DNA of 64,000 nucleotides from Streptomyces fumanus (GTDB lineage: Bacteria > Actinomycetota > Actinomycetes > Streptomycetales > Streptomycetaceae). The notes under the pieces are model-generated. The model saw only the letters and a program-made list of their open reading frames with translations, searched no databases and was not told the DNA's origin. Below are positions 10,426-19,319 of the stretch, in pieces (the stretch's first letter is position 1; each line of letters starts with the position of its first letter). The DNA is taken from positions 124,001 to 188,000 of the forward strand of contig NZ_BNBI01000002.1 in the NCBI RefSeq assembly GCF_014655295.1. Reading direction: 5' to 3'. The position numbers and the translations under genes are program-made.

Positions 10426-11378
10426 GCGGGGGCTCCCCCGGTCTCGGTGGTGATGCGAAGGGCTTCCCCGGTCGCGGTCCCGGTGCTGGTCGCGGTCCCG
10501 GTGCTGGTCGCGGTCCCGGTCCCGGTCCCGGTTGCCGGGATGTGCTTGGTGAACTCCTCGTGGCCCGGCCAGGACAGCACGATCTCGCCGTCCTCCAGTT
10601 GGGCCCGCGCCAGTACGGGCGTCAGGTCCCGCCCGCCCGCCGCCGCCAGCGCCCCGGCCGCCGTGTCGTACGCCGTCAGCGCGCGCAGTGTCGCGATGGT
10701 CGGCGGCATCATCAGCAGCTCGCCCCGGTCGTACCCGGCGGCCCCCTCGGCCGGCGTGATCCAGACCGTGCGGTCGGCCTCCGTGGAGGCGTTGCGGATG
10801 CGCTGCCCCTCGGGGAGGGCGGCGACGAAGAACCAGGTGTCGTAGCGCCGGGCCTCGAACTCCGGGGTGATCCAGCGGGCCCAGGCGCCCAGCAGGTCGG
10901 AGCGGAGCACCAGGCCCCTGCGCTCCAGGAACTCGGCGAAGGACAGGTCCCGGGCGACCAGCGCGGCCCGGTCCGCCTCCCAGTCGGCGCCCGTGGTGTC
11001 CCCGACGACGCAGTCGCCGGCCGGCCCGGCGAGCAGCACGCCCGACTCCTCGTAGGTCTCCCGTACGGCCGCGCAGACGATCGCCTGGGCGCCCGCCTCG
11101 TCGACGCCGAGCCGGTCCGCCCACCACGCGCGCGTGGGGCCCGCCCAGCCGATGTCGCGGTCGTCGTCGCGCGGGTCGACGCCGCCGCCCGGATAGGCGT
11201 ACGCGCCCCCGGCGAACGCCATGGAGGCGCGGCGGCGCAGCATGTGCACGGCGGGGCCGGGGTCCCGCAGGAGCATCACCGTGGCCGCGCGTCTCGGGGT
11301 GACCGGGGTGAGGCGGCCGTCCGCGAGCGCGCGGATGCGGTCGGGCCACTCCGGGGGGTACCACTGACCGTTCGCCAT
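10422..11378 (-). CDS. NUDIX hydrolase, NUDT19-like, with TG-repeat tail
   Basis: 318 residues. The NUDIX box is split by an insertion: AYPGGGVDPRDDD ... AAVRETYEESGVLL, with the extended spacing seen in NUDT19/RP2-like CoA-diphosphatases. The last 50 residues are a Thr/Gly/Ala low-complexity tail encoded by tandem 18-bp repeats (about 10475-10530), so its length is probably variable between strains. It is translationally coupled to the downstream MBL hydrolase, an arrangement I regard as typical of actinomycetes. Confidence 0.86.
   Translation of the reverse strand: MANGQWYPPEWPDRIRALADGRLTPVTPRRAATVMLLRDPGPAVHMLRRRASMAFAGGAYAYPGGGVDPRDDDRDIGWAGPTRAWWADRLGVDEAGAQAIVCAAVRETYEESGVLLAGPAGDCVVGDTTGADWEADRAALVARDLSFAEFLERRGLVLRSDLLGAWARWITPEFEARRYDTWFFVAALPEGQRIRNASTEADRTVWITPAEGAAGYDRGELLMMPPTIATLRALTAYDTAAGALAAAGGRDLTPVLARAQLEDGEIVLSWPGHEEFTKHIPATGTGTGTATSTGTATSTGTATGEALRITTETGGAPA
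10475..10530. repeat. 18-bp tandem repeats inside NUDIX gene
   Basis: Repeated units of GGTGCTGGTCGCGGTCCC (two exact copies plus partial GGTCCC units) encode the Thr-Gly-Thr-Ala tail of the NUDIX protein. They are in frame, so slippage would only change tail length. Confidence 0.6.
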
Positions 11379-11531
11379 GGCCGGAGGCTATCCGGTGACG
11401 GGCGGATGTTCGAGTGGCTGCTGTGCCGGTCGCCGGGCGCTGTGGCGGTCACCGTGCCGTCCGCTGTGCGGCTCGCCGCGCGCTCGCCGTGCCGGTCGCC
11501 GTGCCGCTTTCGGGGGCGGCCGCCGCGCCGG

Positions 11532-12527
11532 TCAGGCGGGCAGCGCGGCCAGCCAGTCGGTCAGCAGCCGGTTGGTCTCCTCGGGGCGCTCCTGCTGGAG
11601 CCAGTGCCCGCAGCGGTCCAGGAGGTGGCAGGCGGTCAGGCCAGGCAGGGTCACCGGGTAGGCGTCGATGGCGTCGGACAGCCAGGTGGTGGAGGCGTCC
11701 AGGGTGCCGCCGAGGAACAGGGACGGCTGCTCGACGGGGGCGCCGCGGTGACCGGCGAGGTCGGCCCAGTCCCGGTCCATGTTCCGGTAGCGGTTGAGGG
11801 CGCCGGTCAGACCGGTCCGCTCGAACTCGCCCGCGTACACGTCGAGGTCCGCCTCGGTGAGCCAGGCCGGCCGCCTTCCGGCCGGGAACCGGTCGCGCAG
11901 GGTGCCGCCGCGGCCGACGAAGTGCGGGTCGGGGGCGCCGGGCGCGGGCATGGTGTCGGCGGACAGAGCGGCGTAGAAACCGGCCAGCCAGCCCCGTACG
12001 TCGGGCTCGATCTCCGCCTCCGCGCGGCCGGGCCGCTGGAAGTACGAGATGTAGAACTCCTGTTCGGCGTCGGGTCCGCCCAGGCCCGCGAAGACCTCGC
12101 TCGGCCGGGGCCCGCCCGGCGGGGTGTACGGCACGCTGAGCAGGCCCACCGCGCGGAAAACGTCGGGCCGCAGCAGGGCGGAGGCGGAGGCGATGTTCGA
12201 GCCCCAGTCATGGCCGACGATCACCGCCTCGCGCTCGCCGAGCGCCTCCACCACGGCGACGCTGTCCGCCACCAGGTCCAGCATCCGGTACGCGGACACC
12301 TCGGCGGGCCGGGAGGAGCGGCCGTAGCCCCGCACGTCGATCGCGACGGCGCGGAAGCCCGCGGCGGCCAGCGCCGGCAACTGGTGGCGCCAGGAGTACC
12401 AGGACTCCGGGAAGCCGTGCACCAGCAGGACCAGCGGTCCGCTGCCCTGCTCCACCAGGTGGACACGGCCGGCCGGCGCGGGCACCAGGCGGTGGACGGG
12501 ACGGTCGGTGACGGACGGCTGCGGCAT
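11532..12527 (-). CDS. alpha/beta hydrolase, epoxide hydrolase family
   Basis: 331 residues. Oxyanion motif LLVHGFPESWYSWRHQ, nucleophile elbow IVGHDWGSNIASA with an Asp nucleophile, cap domain with Tyr residues (EFYISYFQRPG), and a C-terminal His in DRCGHWLQQERPEE. The HGFPESW/GHDWG combination is the classic soluble epoxide hydrolase signature. It stands alone between the NUDIX gene (about 150 bp away) and a repeat-rich spacer. The natural substrate is unknown. Confidence 0.9.
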   Translation of the reverse strand: MPQPSVTDRPVHRLVPAPAGRVHLVEQGSGPLVLLVHGFPESWYSWRHQLPALAAAGFRAVAIDVRGYGRSSRPAEVSAYRMLDLVADSVAVVEALGEREAVIVGHDWGSNIASASALLRPDVFRAVGLLSVPYTPPGGPRPSEVFAGLGGPDAEQEFYISYFQRPGRAEAEIEPDVRGWLAGFYAALSADTMPAPGAPDPHFVGRGGTLRDRFPAGRRPAWLTEADLDVYAGEFERTGLTGALNRYRNMDRDWADLAGHRGAPVEQPSLFLGGTLDASTTWLSDAIDAYPVTLPGLTACHLLDRCGHWLQQERPEETNRLLTDWLAALPA

Positions 12528-12630
12528 GGATCCTCCCGGGCACGTGGAGATCGTTCAGGCACTCGACGGGTTCCACCCGGGCACCTGTGGCGACTTTGCG
12601 GCAGCCGGGGCGTCCGCCACGAGGTTTGTT

Positions 12631-12763
12631 GCCGAACCGGCAAAACACGCCACCGCGCGGGCAGGGCCGAACCGGCGAAACACGCCACCGCGCGGGAACG
12701 GTCGAGCCGGCGAAACACGCCACTGCGGGAACGGCCGAGCCGACAGCACGCCCGCGCGGGACG
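12631..12763. repeat. about 35-bp tandem repeats in a 351-bp spacer
   Basis: The gap from 12528 to 12878 has no supported gene. It contains three good and one degenerate head-to-tail copies of a roughly 35-bp unit with the core CCGGCGAAACACGCCACCGC (starts near 12631, 12666, 12701 and 12734), followed by further related CACGT/GCGCGGGAC fragments up to about 12870. It probably expands and contracts like other Streptomyces spacer repeats. Confidence 0.6.
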
Positions 12764-12878
12764 CGCCCGACAAAAGCGCTCCCGCACGGGACGTGCCACG
12801 TACCGCGTGCCACGTACGACGTGCCACGCAGAAACGCTCCCGCACAGGACGCGCCCGGCAAACACCCCCCGCGCGGGA

Positions 12879-13346
12879 CTACTCCCCGCTCAGCTCCACC
12901 TGCACCTCGACCTCCACCGGCGCGTCCAGCGGCAGTACCGCCACGCCGACCGCGCTGCGCGCGTGGACGCCCTTGTCGCCCAGGACCTCGCCCAGCAGCT
13001 CGCTGGCGCCGTTGATCACGCCGGGCTGCCCGGTGAAGTCGGGCGCGGAGGCCACGAAGCCGACGACCTTCACCACGCGCGCGACGCGGTCGAGGTCACC
13101 GGCGACGGACTTCACGGCGGCCAGGGCGTTCAGCGCGCAGATCCGGGCCAGTCCCTTGGCCTCCTCCGCCGTGACCTCGCCGCCCACCTTGCCGGTGACC
13201 GGGAGCTTGCCCTCGACCATCGGGAGCTGGCCCGAGGTGTAGACGTACGCCCCGGACCGCACGGCCGGCTGGTACGCGGCCAGCGGCGGGACGACCTCCG
13301 GCAGGGTCAGGCCGAGTTCGGCGAGCCTCGCCTCGACGGCGCTCAT
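12879..13346 (-). CDS. RidA family protein
   Basis: 155 residues, YjgF/YER057c/UK114 fold; family members deaminate reactive enamine/imine intermediates from PLP enzymes. YVYTSGQLPMVEGKL and a C-terminal acidic strand are typical, but the conserved catalytic Arg of true RidA is not obvious, so it may belong to a Rid subfamily other than RidA sensu stricto. ATG at 13346 overlaps the stop of the small DUF4177-like gene (ATGA). Confidence 0.85.
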   Translation of the reverse strand: MSAVEARLAELGLTLPEVVPPLAAYQPAVRSGAYVYTSGQLPMVEGKLPVTGKVGGEVTAEEAKGLARICALNALAAVKSVAGDLDRVARVVKVVGFVASAPDFTGQPGVINGASELLGEVLGDKGVHARSAVGVAVLPLDAPVEVEVQVELSGE

Positions 13347-13501
13347 CCCTGCTTCTCCCGCTTCAGGTAGGCGACGAGCTGCTCCGGGTTGGGACCGGGC
13401 ACGACCTGCACCAGCTCCCAGCCGTCCTCGCCCCAGGTGTCCAGAATCTGCTTCGTGGCATGGACGAGCAGCGGTACGGTTGCGTATTCCCACTTGGTCA
13501 T
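13343..13501 (-). CDS. small DUF4177-like protein
   Basis: 52 residues starting MTKWEYATVPLL, with EDGWELVQVVPGPNP, the DUF4177 pattern. The function of the family is unknown. The ATG at 13501 has no ribosome-binding site; TACAGT lies seven bases upstream, suggesting a leaderless transcript. It is coupled to the RidA-like gene and diverges from the ArsA-type pair. Confidence 0.75.
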   Translation of the reverse strand: MTKWEYATVPLLVHATKQILDTWGEDGWELVQVVPGPNPEQLVAYLKREKQG

Positions 13502-13508
13502 GCGGCCG

Positions 13509-13514
13509 ACTGTA
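13509..13514 (-). promoter_or_regulatory. candidate -10 box, DUF4177-ridA operon
   Basis: TACAGT on the minus strand, seven bases before the ATG at 13501, consistent with a leaderless message. It shares the short divergent region with the ArsA-operon promoter. Confidence 0.35.
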
Positions 13515-13559
13515 TCCGCTGTTATCCACACCCTCCCGCGTAGCCCGCCGCCGACTGGT

Positions 13560-13565
13560 TACGCT
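13560..13565 (+). promoter_or_regulatory. candidate -10 box, ArsA-like operon
   Basis: TACGCT seven bases before the GTG at 13573. There is no ribosome-binding site, so a leaderless mRNA is likely. Confidence 0.35.
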
Positions 13566-13572
13566 CGAATAC

Positions 13573-14550
13573 GTGAGCAGGCTCCAGGTCGTCAGCGGCA
13601 AGGGCGGAACCGGCAAGACGACGGTGGCCGCCGCCCTAGCGCTGGCCCTGGCCACGGAGGGGAAGCGGACGCTCCTCGTCGAGGTCGAGGGCCGGCAGGG
13701 CATCGCGCAGCTCTTCGAAACCGAAGCGCTGCCCTATGAGGAGCGGAAGATCGCCGTCGCTCCCGGGGGCGGGGAGGTGTACGCCCTCGCCATCGACCCC
13801 GAACTGGCGCTGCTGGACTACCTCCAGATGTTCTACAAACTCGGCGGCGCCGGCCGCGCCCTGAAGAAGCTCGGCGCGATCGACTTCGCGACCACCATCG
13901 CGCCCGGGGTCCGGGACGTCCTGCTGACCGGCAAGGCGTGCGAGGCGGTGCGCCGCAAGGACCGCCGCGGCCGGTACGCCTACGACTACGTGATCATGGA
14001 CGCGCCCCCCACCGGCCGCGTCACCCGCTTCCTGAACGTCAACGACGAGGTGGCCGGCCTCGCCAGGATCGGCCCGATACACAACCAGGCGCAGGCGGTC
14101 ATGCGGGTGCTGAAGTCCCGCGAGACGGCCGTGCACCTGGTGACGCTGCTGGAGGAGATGCCCGTCCAGGAGACCGCCGACGGCATCGCCGAACTGCGCT
14201 CGGCGAAGCTCCCGGTGGGCCGGGTCATCGTCAACATGGTCCGCCCGGAGATCCTGGACGCCGCCGACCTGGACCTCGTACGGGAGCTGCCGCGGTCCGC
14301 GCTCGCGCGGTCGCTGTCGGCCGCCGGGCTGGGCGGGGCGCGGCGCGGCGGGCACGCCGAGAAGCTGGTGGACCCGCTCCTGGAGCAGGCCGGGGAGTAC
14401 GCCGCGCGGTACGCGCTGGAGCAGGAGCAGCGCTCCGTCCTCGGCCACCTGGACCTGCCGCTGCACGAACTGCCGCTGCTCGCCGAGGGCATGGACCTGG
14501 CGGGCCTGTACGAACTCGCCACCGAGCTGCGGAAGCAGGGGATCGCATGA
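13573..14550 (+). CDS. ArsA-family ATPase (first of pair)
   Basis: 325 residues. Deviant Walker A SGKGGTGKTT at the very N-terminus, signature YVIMDAPPTGR (Walker B/switch), and LLVEVEGRQGIAQLF. These are features of the ArsA/GET3/MinD class. The lack of arsenic genes nearby and the tandem paralogue indicate a housekeeping role, perhaps protein targeting or assembly, rather than arsenite export. GTG at 13573 chosen because the Walker A motif begins within a few residues. Overlaps the next gene by 4 bp (ATGA). The two probably form a heterodimer. Confidence 0.87.
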   Translation: MSRLQVVSGKGGTGKTTVAAALALALATEGKRTLLVEVEGRQGIAQLFETEALPYEERKIAVAPGGGEVYALAIDPELALLDYLQMFYKLGGAGRALKKLGAIDFATTIAPGVRDVLLTGKACEAVRRKDRRGRYAYDYVIMDAPPTGRVTRFLNVNDEVAGLARIGPIHNQAQAVMRVLKSRETAVHLVTLLEEMPVQETADGIAELRSAKLPVGRVIVNMVRPEILDAADLDLVRELPRSALARSLSAAGLGGARRGGHAEKLVDPLLEQAGEYAARYALEQEQRSVLGHLDLPLHELPLLAEGMDLAGLYELATELRKQGIA

Positions 14551-15974
14551 GCCCGGAGCCGGCCCACGCCCAGGACAGCGGGCGCCGCCTGTCCCCCGCG
14601 CGGGTGCTCGCCGTCGACCCGCTCCTGGACGACCCGCGCACCCGCATCGTGGTGTGCTGCGGCTCGGGCGGGGTCGGCAAGACGACCACGGCGGCGGCGC
14701 TGGGCCTCAGGGCGGCCGAGCGGGGCCGCAAGGTGGTCGTGCTGACCATCGACCCGGCCCGCCGGCTCGCCCAGTCCATGGGCATCGACTCCCTGGACAA
14801 CACCCCGCGCCGGGTGAAGGGCATCGACGACTCGGCGGGCGGCGAGCTGCACGCGATGATGCTCGACATGAAGCGCACCTTCGACGAGATCGTCGAGGCG
14901 CACGCGGACCCCGAGCGGGCCGCCGCGATCCTGGGCAACCCCTTCTACCAGTCGCTCTCGGCGGGCTTCGCGGGCACGCAGGAGTACATGGCGATGGAGA
15001 AGCTGGGGCAGTTGCGCTCCCGCGACGAGTGGGACCTGATCGTCGTCGACACCCCGCCGTCCCGTTCGGCCCTGGACTTCCTGGACGCCCCCAAGCGGCT
15101 GGGCTCGTTCCTGGACGGCAAGCTGATCCGCGTCCTGCTGGCCCCGGCGAAGGTCGGCGGCCGGGCGGGGATGAAGTTCCTCAACGTCGGCATGTCGATG
15201 ATGACGGGCGTCCTGGGGAAGGTGCTCGGCGGGCAGTTCCTGAAGGACGTGCAGACCTTCGTCGCCGCGATGGACTCGATGTTCGGCGGCTTCCGCACCC
15301 GCGCGGACGCCACGTACAAGCTGCTCCAGGCGCCCGGCACGGCCTTCCTGGTGGTCGCGGCTCCGGAGCGGGACGCGCTGCGTGAGGCCGCGTACTTCGT
15401 GGAGCGGCTGGCGGCGGAGGACATGCCGCTGGCGGGCCTGGTGCTCAACCGGGTGCACGGCAGCGGCGCCGCCCATCTGTCGGCGGAGCGGGCGCTGGCC
15501 GCGGCGGAAAATCTTGAAGATCCCGGCATTGTGGATCAGGACGACGGGAAAGCTGGTCTTCGTAACTCTCCCGACACGTACGGTAGTTCAGCCTCTCCCG
15601 ACGACCCCGCCGCCCCCGGCCGCCCCCACGGCCCGAAGGGCACCGAGACCCCTTCCGCGGACCAGGACCCCTCCGCGGACCAGGACCCCTCCACGGCACC
15701 GGACCCCTCCGCGAACACCCCCGAGGACACCCCCGCGGACCCGGACCGCTCCGTCGACCGGCTCACCGCGCATCTGCTGAGGCTGCACGCCGACCGCATG
15801 CACCTGCTCGCCCGCGAGCAGCGCACCCGCGACCGTTTCACCGCGCTGCACCCCGAGGTGGCCGTGACGGAGGTGGCCGCACTCCCCGGCGACGTGCACG
15901 ACCTGGCGGGGCTACGGGACATCGGCGACCGTCTCGCAACGCCCCGGCAGGAGCTGCCCGACCCGGCCGAGTGA
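14547..15974 (+). CDS. ArsA-family ATPase (second of pair) with disordered insert
   Basis: 475 residues. Walker A CGSGGVGKTTTAAALG (about residues 38-53), LTIDPARRLAQSMG, and WDLIVVDTPPSRSALDFLD. Residues about 325-405 are a Pro/Asp/Ser-rich insert with repeated PSADQD units, followed by a short helical C-terminal domain (VDRLTAHLLRLHADRMHLLA). The insert is likely a flexible linker. It is translationally coupled to the first ATPase. The protein is not a canonical ArsA: no Cys triad for arsenite is visible. Confidence 0.87.
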   Translation: MSPEPAHAQDSGRRLSPARVLAVDPLLDDPRTRIVVCCGSGGVGKTTTAAALGLRAAERGRKVVVLTIDPARRLAQSMGIDSLDNTPRRVKGIDDSAGGELHAMMLDMKRTFDEIVEAHADPERAAAILGNPFYQSLSAGFAGTQEYMAMEKLGQLRSRDEWDLIVVDTPPSRSALDFLDAPKRLGSFLDGKLIRVLLAPAKVGGRAGMKFLNVGMSMMTGVLGKVLGGQFLKDVQTFVAAMDSMFGGFRTRADATYKLLQAPGTAFLVVAAPERDALREAAYFVERLAAEDMPLAGLVLNRVHGSGAAHLSAERALAAAENLEDPGIVDQDDGKAGLRNSPDTYGSSASPDDPAAPGRPHGPKGTETPSADQDPSADQDPSTAPDPSANTPEDTPADPDRSVDRLTAHLLRLHADRMHLLAREQRTRDRFTALHPEVAVTEVAALPGDVHDLAGLRDIGDRLATPRQELPDPAE

Positions 15975-16091
15975 GCGGGGCGGTGTCCGCGGGGTGCCCG
16001 AGAGCGGCGTCCCGTGTACGCCTGAGCGATGTGGTGATGTGGTGATGCGAGGTGCTGAGGTGATGTGAGGGGCGTGGGACGAGGCGAGGAT

Positions 16092-16427
16092 TCAGCCCAC
16101 GGCCGCGTAGTCCTCGTACACCTCGTCGTCGAGGGGTACGAGACCGGCCCCCCGCTCGTACTCCGTGCGCGCCGTCTCCAGGAGCCGGCGCCAGGAGGTG
16201 ACGGTGGGCCGCCGGCGCAGTAGTGCGCGGCGCTCCCGCTCCGTCATGCCTCCCCACACGCCGAACTCGACGCGGTTGTCCAGCGCGTCGGCCAGGCATT
16301 CGGTCCGCACCGGGCATCCGGTGCACACCGCCTTGGCCCTGTTCTGCGCTGCTCCCTGAACGAACAGTTCATCCGGATCGGTAGTGCGGCAGGCGGCCTG
16401 CGCACTCCAGTCGGTTACCCAGCCCAT
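16092..16427 (-). CDS. wblA: WblA, WhiB-like iron-sulfur regulator
   Basis: 111-residue WhiB-like protein. The four cluster ligands are Cys13, Cys35, Cys38 and Cys44 (C-x21-C-x2-C-x5-C), followed by the GVWGG turn at about 56-60 and the basic RRRPTVTSWRR segment. Sequence and position (ArsA pair on one side, penicillin-binding protein on the other) identify WblA, which in Streptomyces promotes sporulation and represses antibiotic production. I start at MGWVTDW (16427); two upstream ATGs at 16478 and 16484 would add 17-19 residues and are not excluded. Confidence 0.9.
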   Translation of the reverse strand: MGWVTDWSAQAACRTTDPDELFVQGAAQNRAKAVCTGCPVRTECLADALDNRVEFGVWGGMTERERRALLRRRPTVTSWRRLLETARTEYERGAGLVPLDDEVYEDYAAVG

Positions 16428-16886
16428 ACCGGCGCCGTCCTCTCCCGAATCGAGGCTCCCCCACGGCGGCAGCGGCATATTCACCGCCGCCAGTTGAGGA
16501 CGTTACGGAAGGTGGGCACAGCGCAACACCCCCTTCGGGCCCAATCTTGAATGGCCCGAACGGACTATGGGGAAGCGGCAGATCACCCGGGGGAGTGAGC
16601 TGGCGACATGCGTGACGAACCCGGCATCGGCCTCGTTTCCGGTGCGCCACAACGGACACCGCACGACACTCAAGGCGGATTCGGACACGTGCTTCACACG
16701 CTCCGGTAAGCGCCCCCGTGCTCCAACACGCCCCTCCGGACACCCGGCCGAAAAAACTTCGAACGGACCGGAACGATTCGATGCCGCGGGACGTATTGAT
16801 ACATGGCCGTACTGCTGTGACAGTCGAGAGCAGCTTAGGCCAAGGCATATACGTGTGTCCGGCGAATGAGAACGTAGGCTGCCCCC
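16428..16886. other. wblA-pbp divergent regulatory region
   Basis: About 460 bp without a supported gene between two divergent genes. Open frames here lack ribosome-binding sites and have poor codon bias. The region is less GC-rich than the flanks around 16600-16860 and presumably contains the long wblA upstream region and the pbp promoter. Confidence 0.45.
16875..16880 (+). promoter_or_regulatory. candidate -10 box for leaderless pbp
   Basis: TAGGCT followed by six bases and then ATG at 16887, with no Shine-Dalgarno sequence. Same box and same spacing as in front of nth. Confidence 0.4.
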
Positions 16887-19238
16887 ATGGCAAAGAACCG
16901 CTCGGGCGGTGGTCTGTCACCCACGCAGCAGGCCGCCAAGTTCCTCGGTGTCAGTGTGCTCGCGGGAGCCGTCCTGGCGGGCATCGCGCTGCCCGCGGTC
17001 GGCGCGCTGGGCCTGGCCGCGAAGGGTTCGGTGGAGAGTTTCGACGAGCTGCCGGCCAATCTGAAGACACCGCCGCTGAGTCAGCGCACCACCATCCTCA
17101 ACGCCAAGGGCGGCACCATCGCCACGGTGTACTCGCGCGACCGCACGGTGGTCGCGCTGAAGGACATCTCGCCGTACCTGCAGAAGGCGATCGTCGCGAT
17201 CGAGGACTCGCGCTTCTACCAGCACGGGGCCATCGACCTGAAGGGCGTACTGCGCGCGCTGAACAAGAACGCGCAAAGCGGCGGCGTCGCCGAGGGCGCG
17301 TCCACCCTCACCCAGCAGTACGTGAAGAACGTCTTCGTGGAGGAGGCCGGCGACGACCCGACGAAGGTCGCCCAGGCCACCCAGCAGACCCTCGGCCGCA
17401 AGATCCGCGAGCTGAAGTACGCGATCCAGGTCGAGGAGGAGCTGGGCAAGAAGAAGATCCTCGAGAACTACCTGAACATCACCTTCTTCGGCCAGCAGGC
17501 GTACGGCGTCGAGGCCGCCGCCCAGCGGTACTTCTCCAAGCACGCCAAAGACCTCACCCTCCCCGAGTCCGCCCTCCTGGCCGGCATCGTCCAGTCGCCG
17601 AGCCGCTACGACCCGGTGAACGACGAGGCGGAGGCCGTCAAGCGCCGCAACACCGTCCTCCAGCGCATGGCCGAGGTCGGCGACATCTCCCAGGCGGAGG
17701 CCGCCGAGGCGCAGAAGGCACCGCTCGCCCTGAAGATCAGCCGCCCGAAGAACGGCTGCATCACGGCCGTCGACGGCGCCGGCTTCTTCTGCGACTACGT
17801 CCGCGCGGTGTTCCTGAGCGACCCGGTCTTCGGCAAGACCAAGGAGGACCGGGCCAAGATCTGGAACCAGGGCGGCCTGACCATCCGTACCACCCTGGAC
17901 CCGCAGGCCCAGGAGTCCGCCCAGGCGTCGATCAAGCAGCACGTCAACCAGGCCGACGACGTGGCCACCGCCGCCACCATCGTGGAGCCCGGCACCGGCA
18001 AGATCCTCGCCATGGGCCAGTCCCGCCCGTACGGCTTCGGCAAGAACGAGACGCAGATCAACCTTTCGGTCGACGCCTCCATGGGCGGCGGCGCCGGCTA
18101 CCAGCCTGGTTCGACGTTCAAGCCGATCGTCGCCGCCGCCGCGATCGAGGGCGGCACCCCGGCGACGAAGACGTACTCCTCGCCGTACGAGATGGAGTAC
18201 CCGAGCCCGATCCGGGCCTGCGACGGCAAGAACTGGGTGAACTCCGAGGGCGCCAAGCTCACCAACGAGAACGAGTCGGAGCGCGGCCCGTACGGCATGA
18301 AGGAGGCGACCGCGAAGTCGGTCAACACCTACTTCGTGCAGTTGATCGCCGACATCGGCATCTGCCCGGTGACCGAGATGGCGAAGAAGATGGGCGTCGA
18401 GCGCGCCGACGGCCGCACCATGGACCAGGCGCCGTCCATCGCCCTGGGCACCCAGGAGATGTCGCCGCTGACCATGGCCGGCGCGTACGCGGCCTTCGCC
18501 TCGCGCGGCATGTACTGCACGCCGATCGCCATCGAGTCGATCAGCCAGCGCGTCGGCCAGCAGAGCAAGTCGCTGGAGGTCCCGAAGTCGACCTGCTCGC
18601 GGGCGATGTCCGAGAACACCGCCGACACGATCAACACCCTCCTCAAGGGCGTGGTCGAGGACGGCACCGGCACCCAGGCCGGCCTGGACAGCCGCCCCAG
18701 CGCGGGCAAGACGGGTACCACCGACTACCGGTACGCCGCCTGGTTCGTCGGCTACACGCCGAACATGGCCGGCGCGGTCTGGGTCGGCGACCCCGCGCAC
18801 AAGCGCCAGATGGTCGACATCAGCATCGGCGGCACCTGGCACGCCAAGGTGTACGGCGGTGAGGTCCCCGGCCCGATCTGGCGCGACATGATGAGCGGCG
18901 CGCTGGAGGGCAAGGACGCCCCCGACTTCAACCAGGTCGACATCCCCGACGGCACCGCCGACCGCAACCCGGGCGGCGGCGGCAACGACGACGGGGGCAA
19001 TGGGGACGACGGCAATGGCAACGGCAACGGCAACGGGGGGACCGCCAACGGGGGTGCCACCGGCGGCATCGGCGGCGGGGACACCGGCGGCGGGGACGGT
19101 GGCGCTACCGGCGGTGGAGACGGCGGTGACGGTGGCGGAGACGGTGGCTTCGACTGGGGGGACCTGTTCCAGGGGATGACCAACGGCGGGAACGGACCCG
19201 GAGGCGGCCCCGGAGCCGGCCCCGGGGGACGGGGCTGA
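16887..19238 (+). CDS. bifunctional class A penicillin-binding protein
   Basis: 783 residues. After one N-terminal membrane anchor (about 17-45) comes the GT51 glycosyltransferase with catalytic Glu106 in AIEDSRFYQHGAIDLKG and the TLTQQYVKN motif, then a transpeptidase with Ser409-x-x-Lys412 in GSTFKP, SVN at 478-480 and KTGT at 608. It polymerises and cross-links peptidoglycan outside the membrane. The last about 110 residues are Gly/Asn/Asp-rich low complexity, probably a flexible wall-spanning tail. It is next to wblA as in other streptomycetes. Confidence 0.94.
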   Translation: MAKNRSGGGLSPTQQAAKFLGVSVLAGAVLAGIALPAVGALGLAAKGSVESFDELPANLKTPPLSQRTTILNAKGGTIATVYSRDRTVVALKDISPYLQKAIVAIEDSRFYQHGAIDLKGVLRALNKNAQSGGVAEGASTLTQQYVKNVFVEEAGDDPTKVAQATQQTLGRKIRELKYAIQVEEELGKKKILENYLNITFFGQQAYGVEAAAQRYFSKHAKDLTLPESALLAGIVQSPSRYDPVNDEAEAVKRRNTVLQRMAEVGDISQAEAAEAQKAPLALKISRPKNGCITAVDGAGFFCDYVRAVFLSDPVFGKTKEDRAKIWNQGGLTIRTTLDPQAQESAQASIKQHVNQADDVATAATIVEPGTGKILAMGQSRPYGFGKNETQINLSVDASMGGGAGYQPGSTFKPIVAAAAIEGGTPATKTYSSPYEMEYPSPIRACDGKNWVNSEGAKLTNENESERGPYGMKEATAKSVNTYFVQLIADIGICPVTEMAKKMGVERADGRTMDQAPSIALGTQEMSPLTMAGAYAAFASRGMYCTPIAIESISQRVGQQSKSLEVPKSTCSRAMSENTADTINTLLKGVVEDGTGTQAGLDSRPSAGKTGTTDYRYAAWFVGYTPNMAGAVWVGDPAHKRQMVDISIGGTWHAKVYGGEVPGPIWRDMMSGALEGKDAPDFNQVDIPDGTADRNPGGGGNDDGGNGDDGNGNGNGNGGTANGGATGGIGGGDTGGGDGGATGGGDGGDGGGDGGFDWGDLFQGMTNGGNGPGGGPGAGPGGRG

Positions 19239-19272
19239 GCCACCCCGGCCTCCGACGACCGCGAACCAAAGG

Positions 19273-19318
19273 GGGCGGTCCCTCACTCCCGAGGCGGGGA
19301 GTGAGGGGCCGCCCTTAT
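19273..19318 (+). terminator. rho-independent terminator after pbp
   Basis: An 18-bp stem (GGGCGGTCCCTCACTCCC paired with GGGAGTGAGGGGCCGCCC, one G-T type mismatch), 5-6-base loop GAGGC, followed by TTATT. It is 35 bp after the pbp stop. Confidence 0.75.
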
Positions 19319-19319
19319 T

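Noticed and set aside
10473..10535. Possible CRISPR-like repeats
   Set aside because: Short in-frame direct repeats without unique spacers and without cas genes; they encode the tail of the NUDIX protein.
13573..15974. Arsenic-resistance operon
   Set aside because: No arsB, arsC or arsR nearby and no arsenite-binding Cys triad; the pair is a conserved chromosomal feature next to wblA.
16917..19286. 789-codon minus-strand frame opposite the penicillin-binding protein
   Set aside because: Antisense shadow of a gene with all catalytic motifs on the plus strand.
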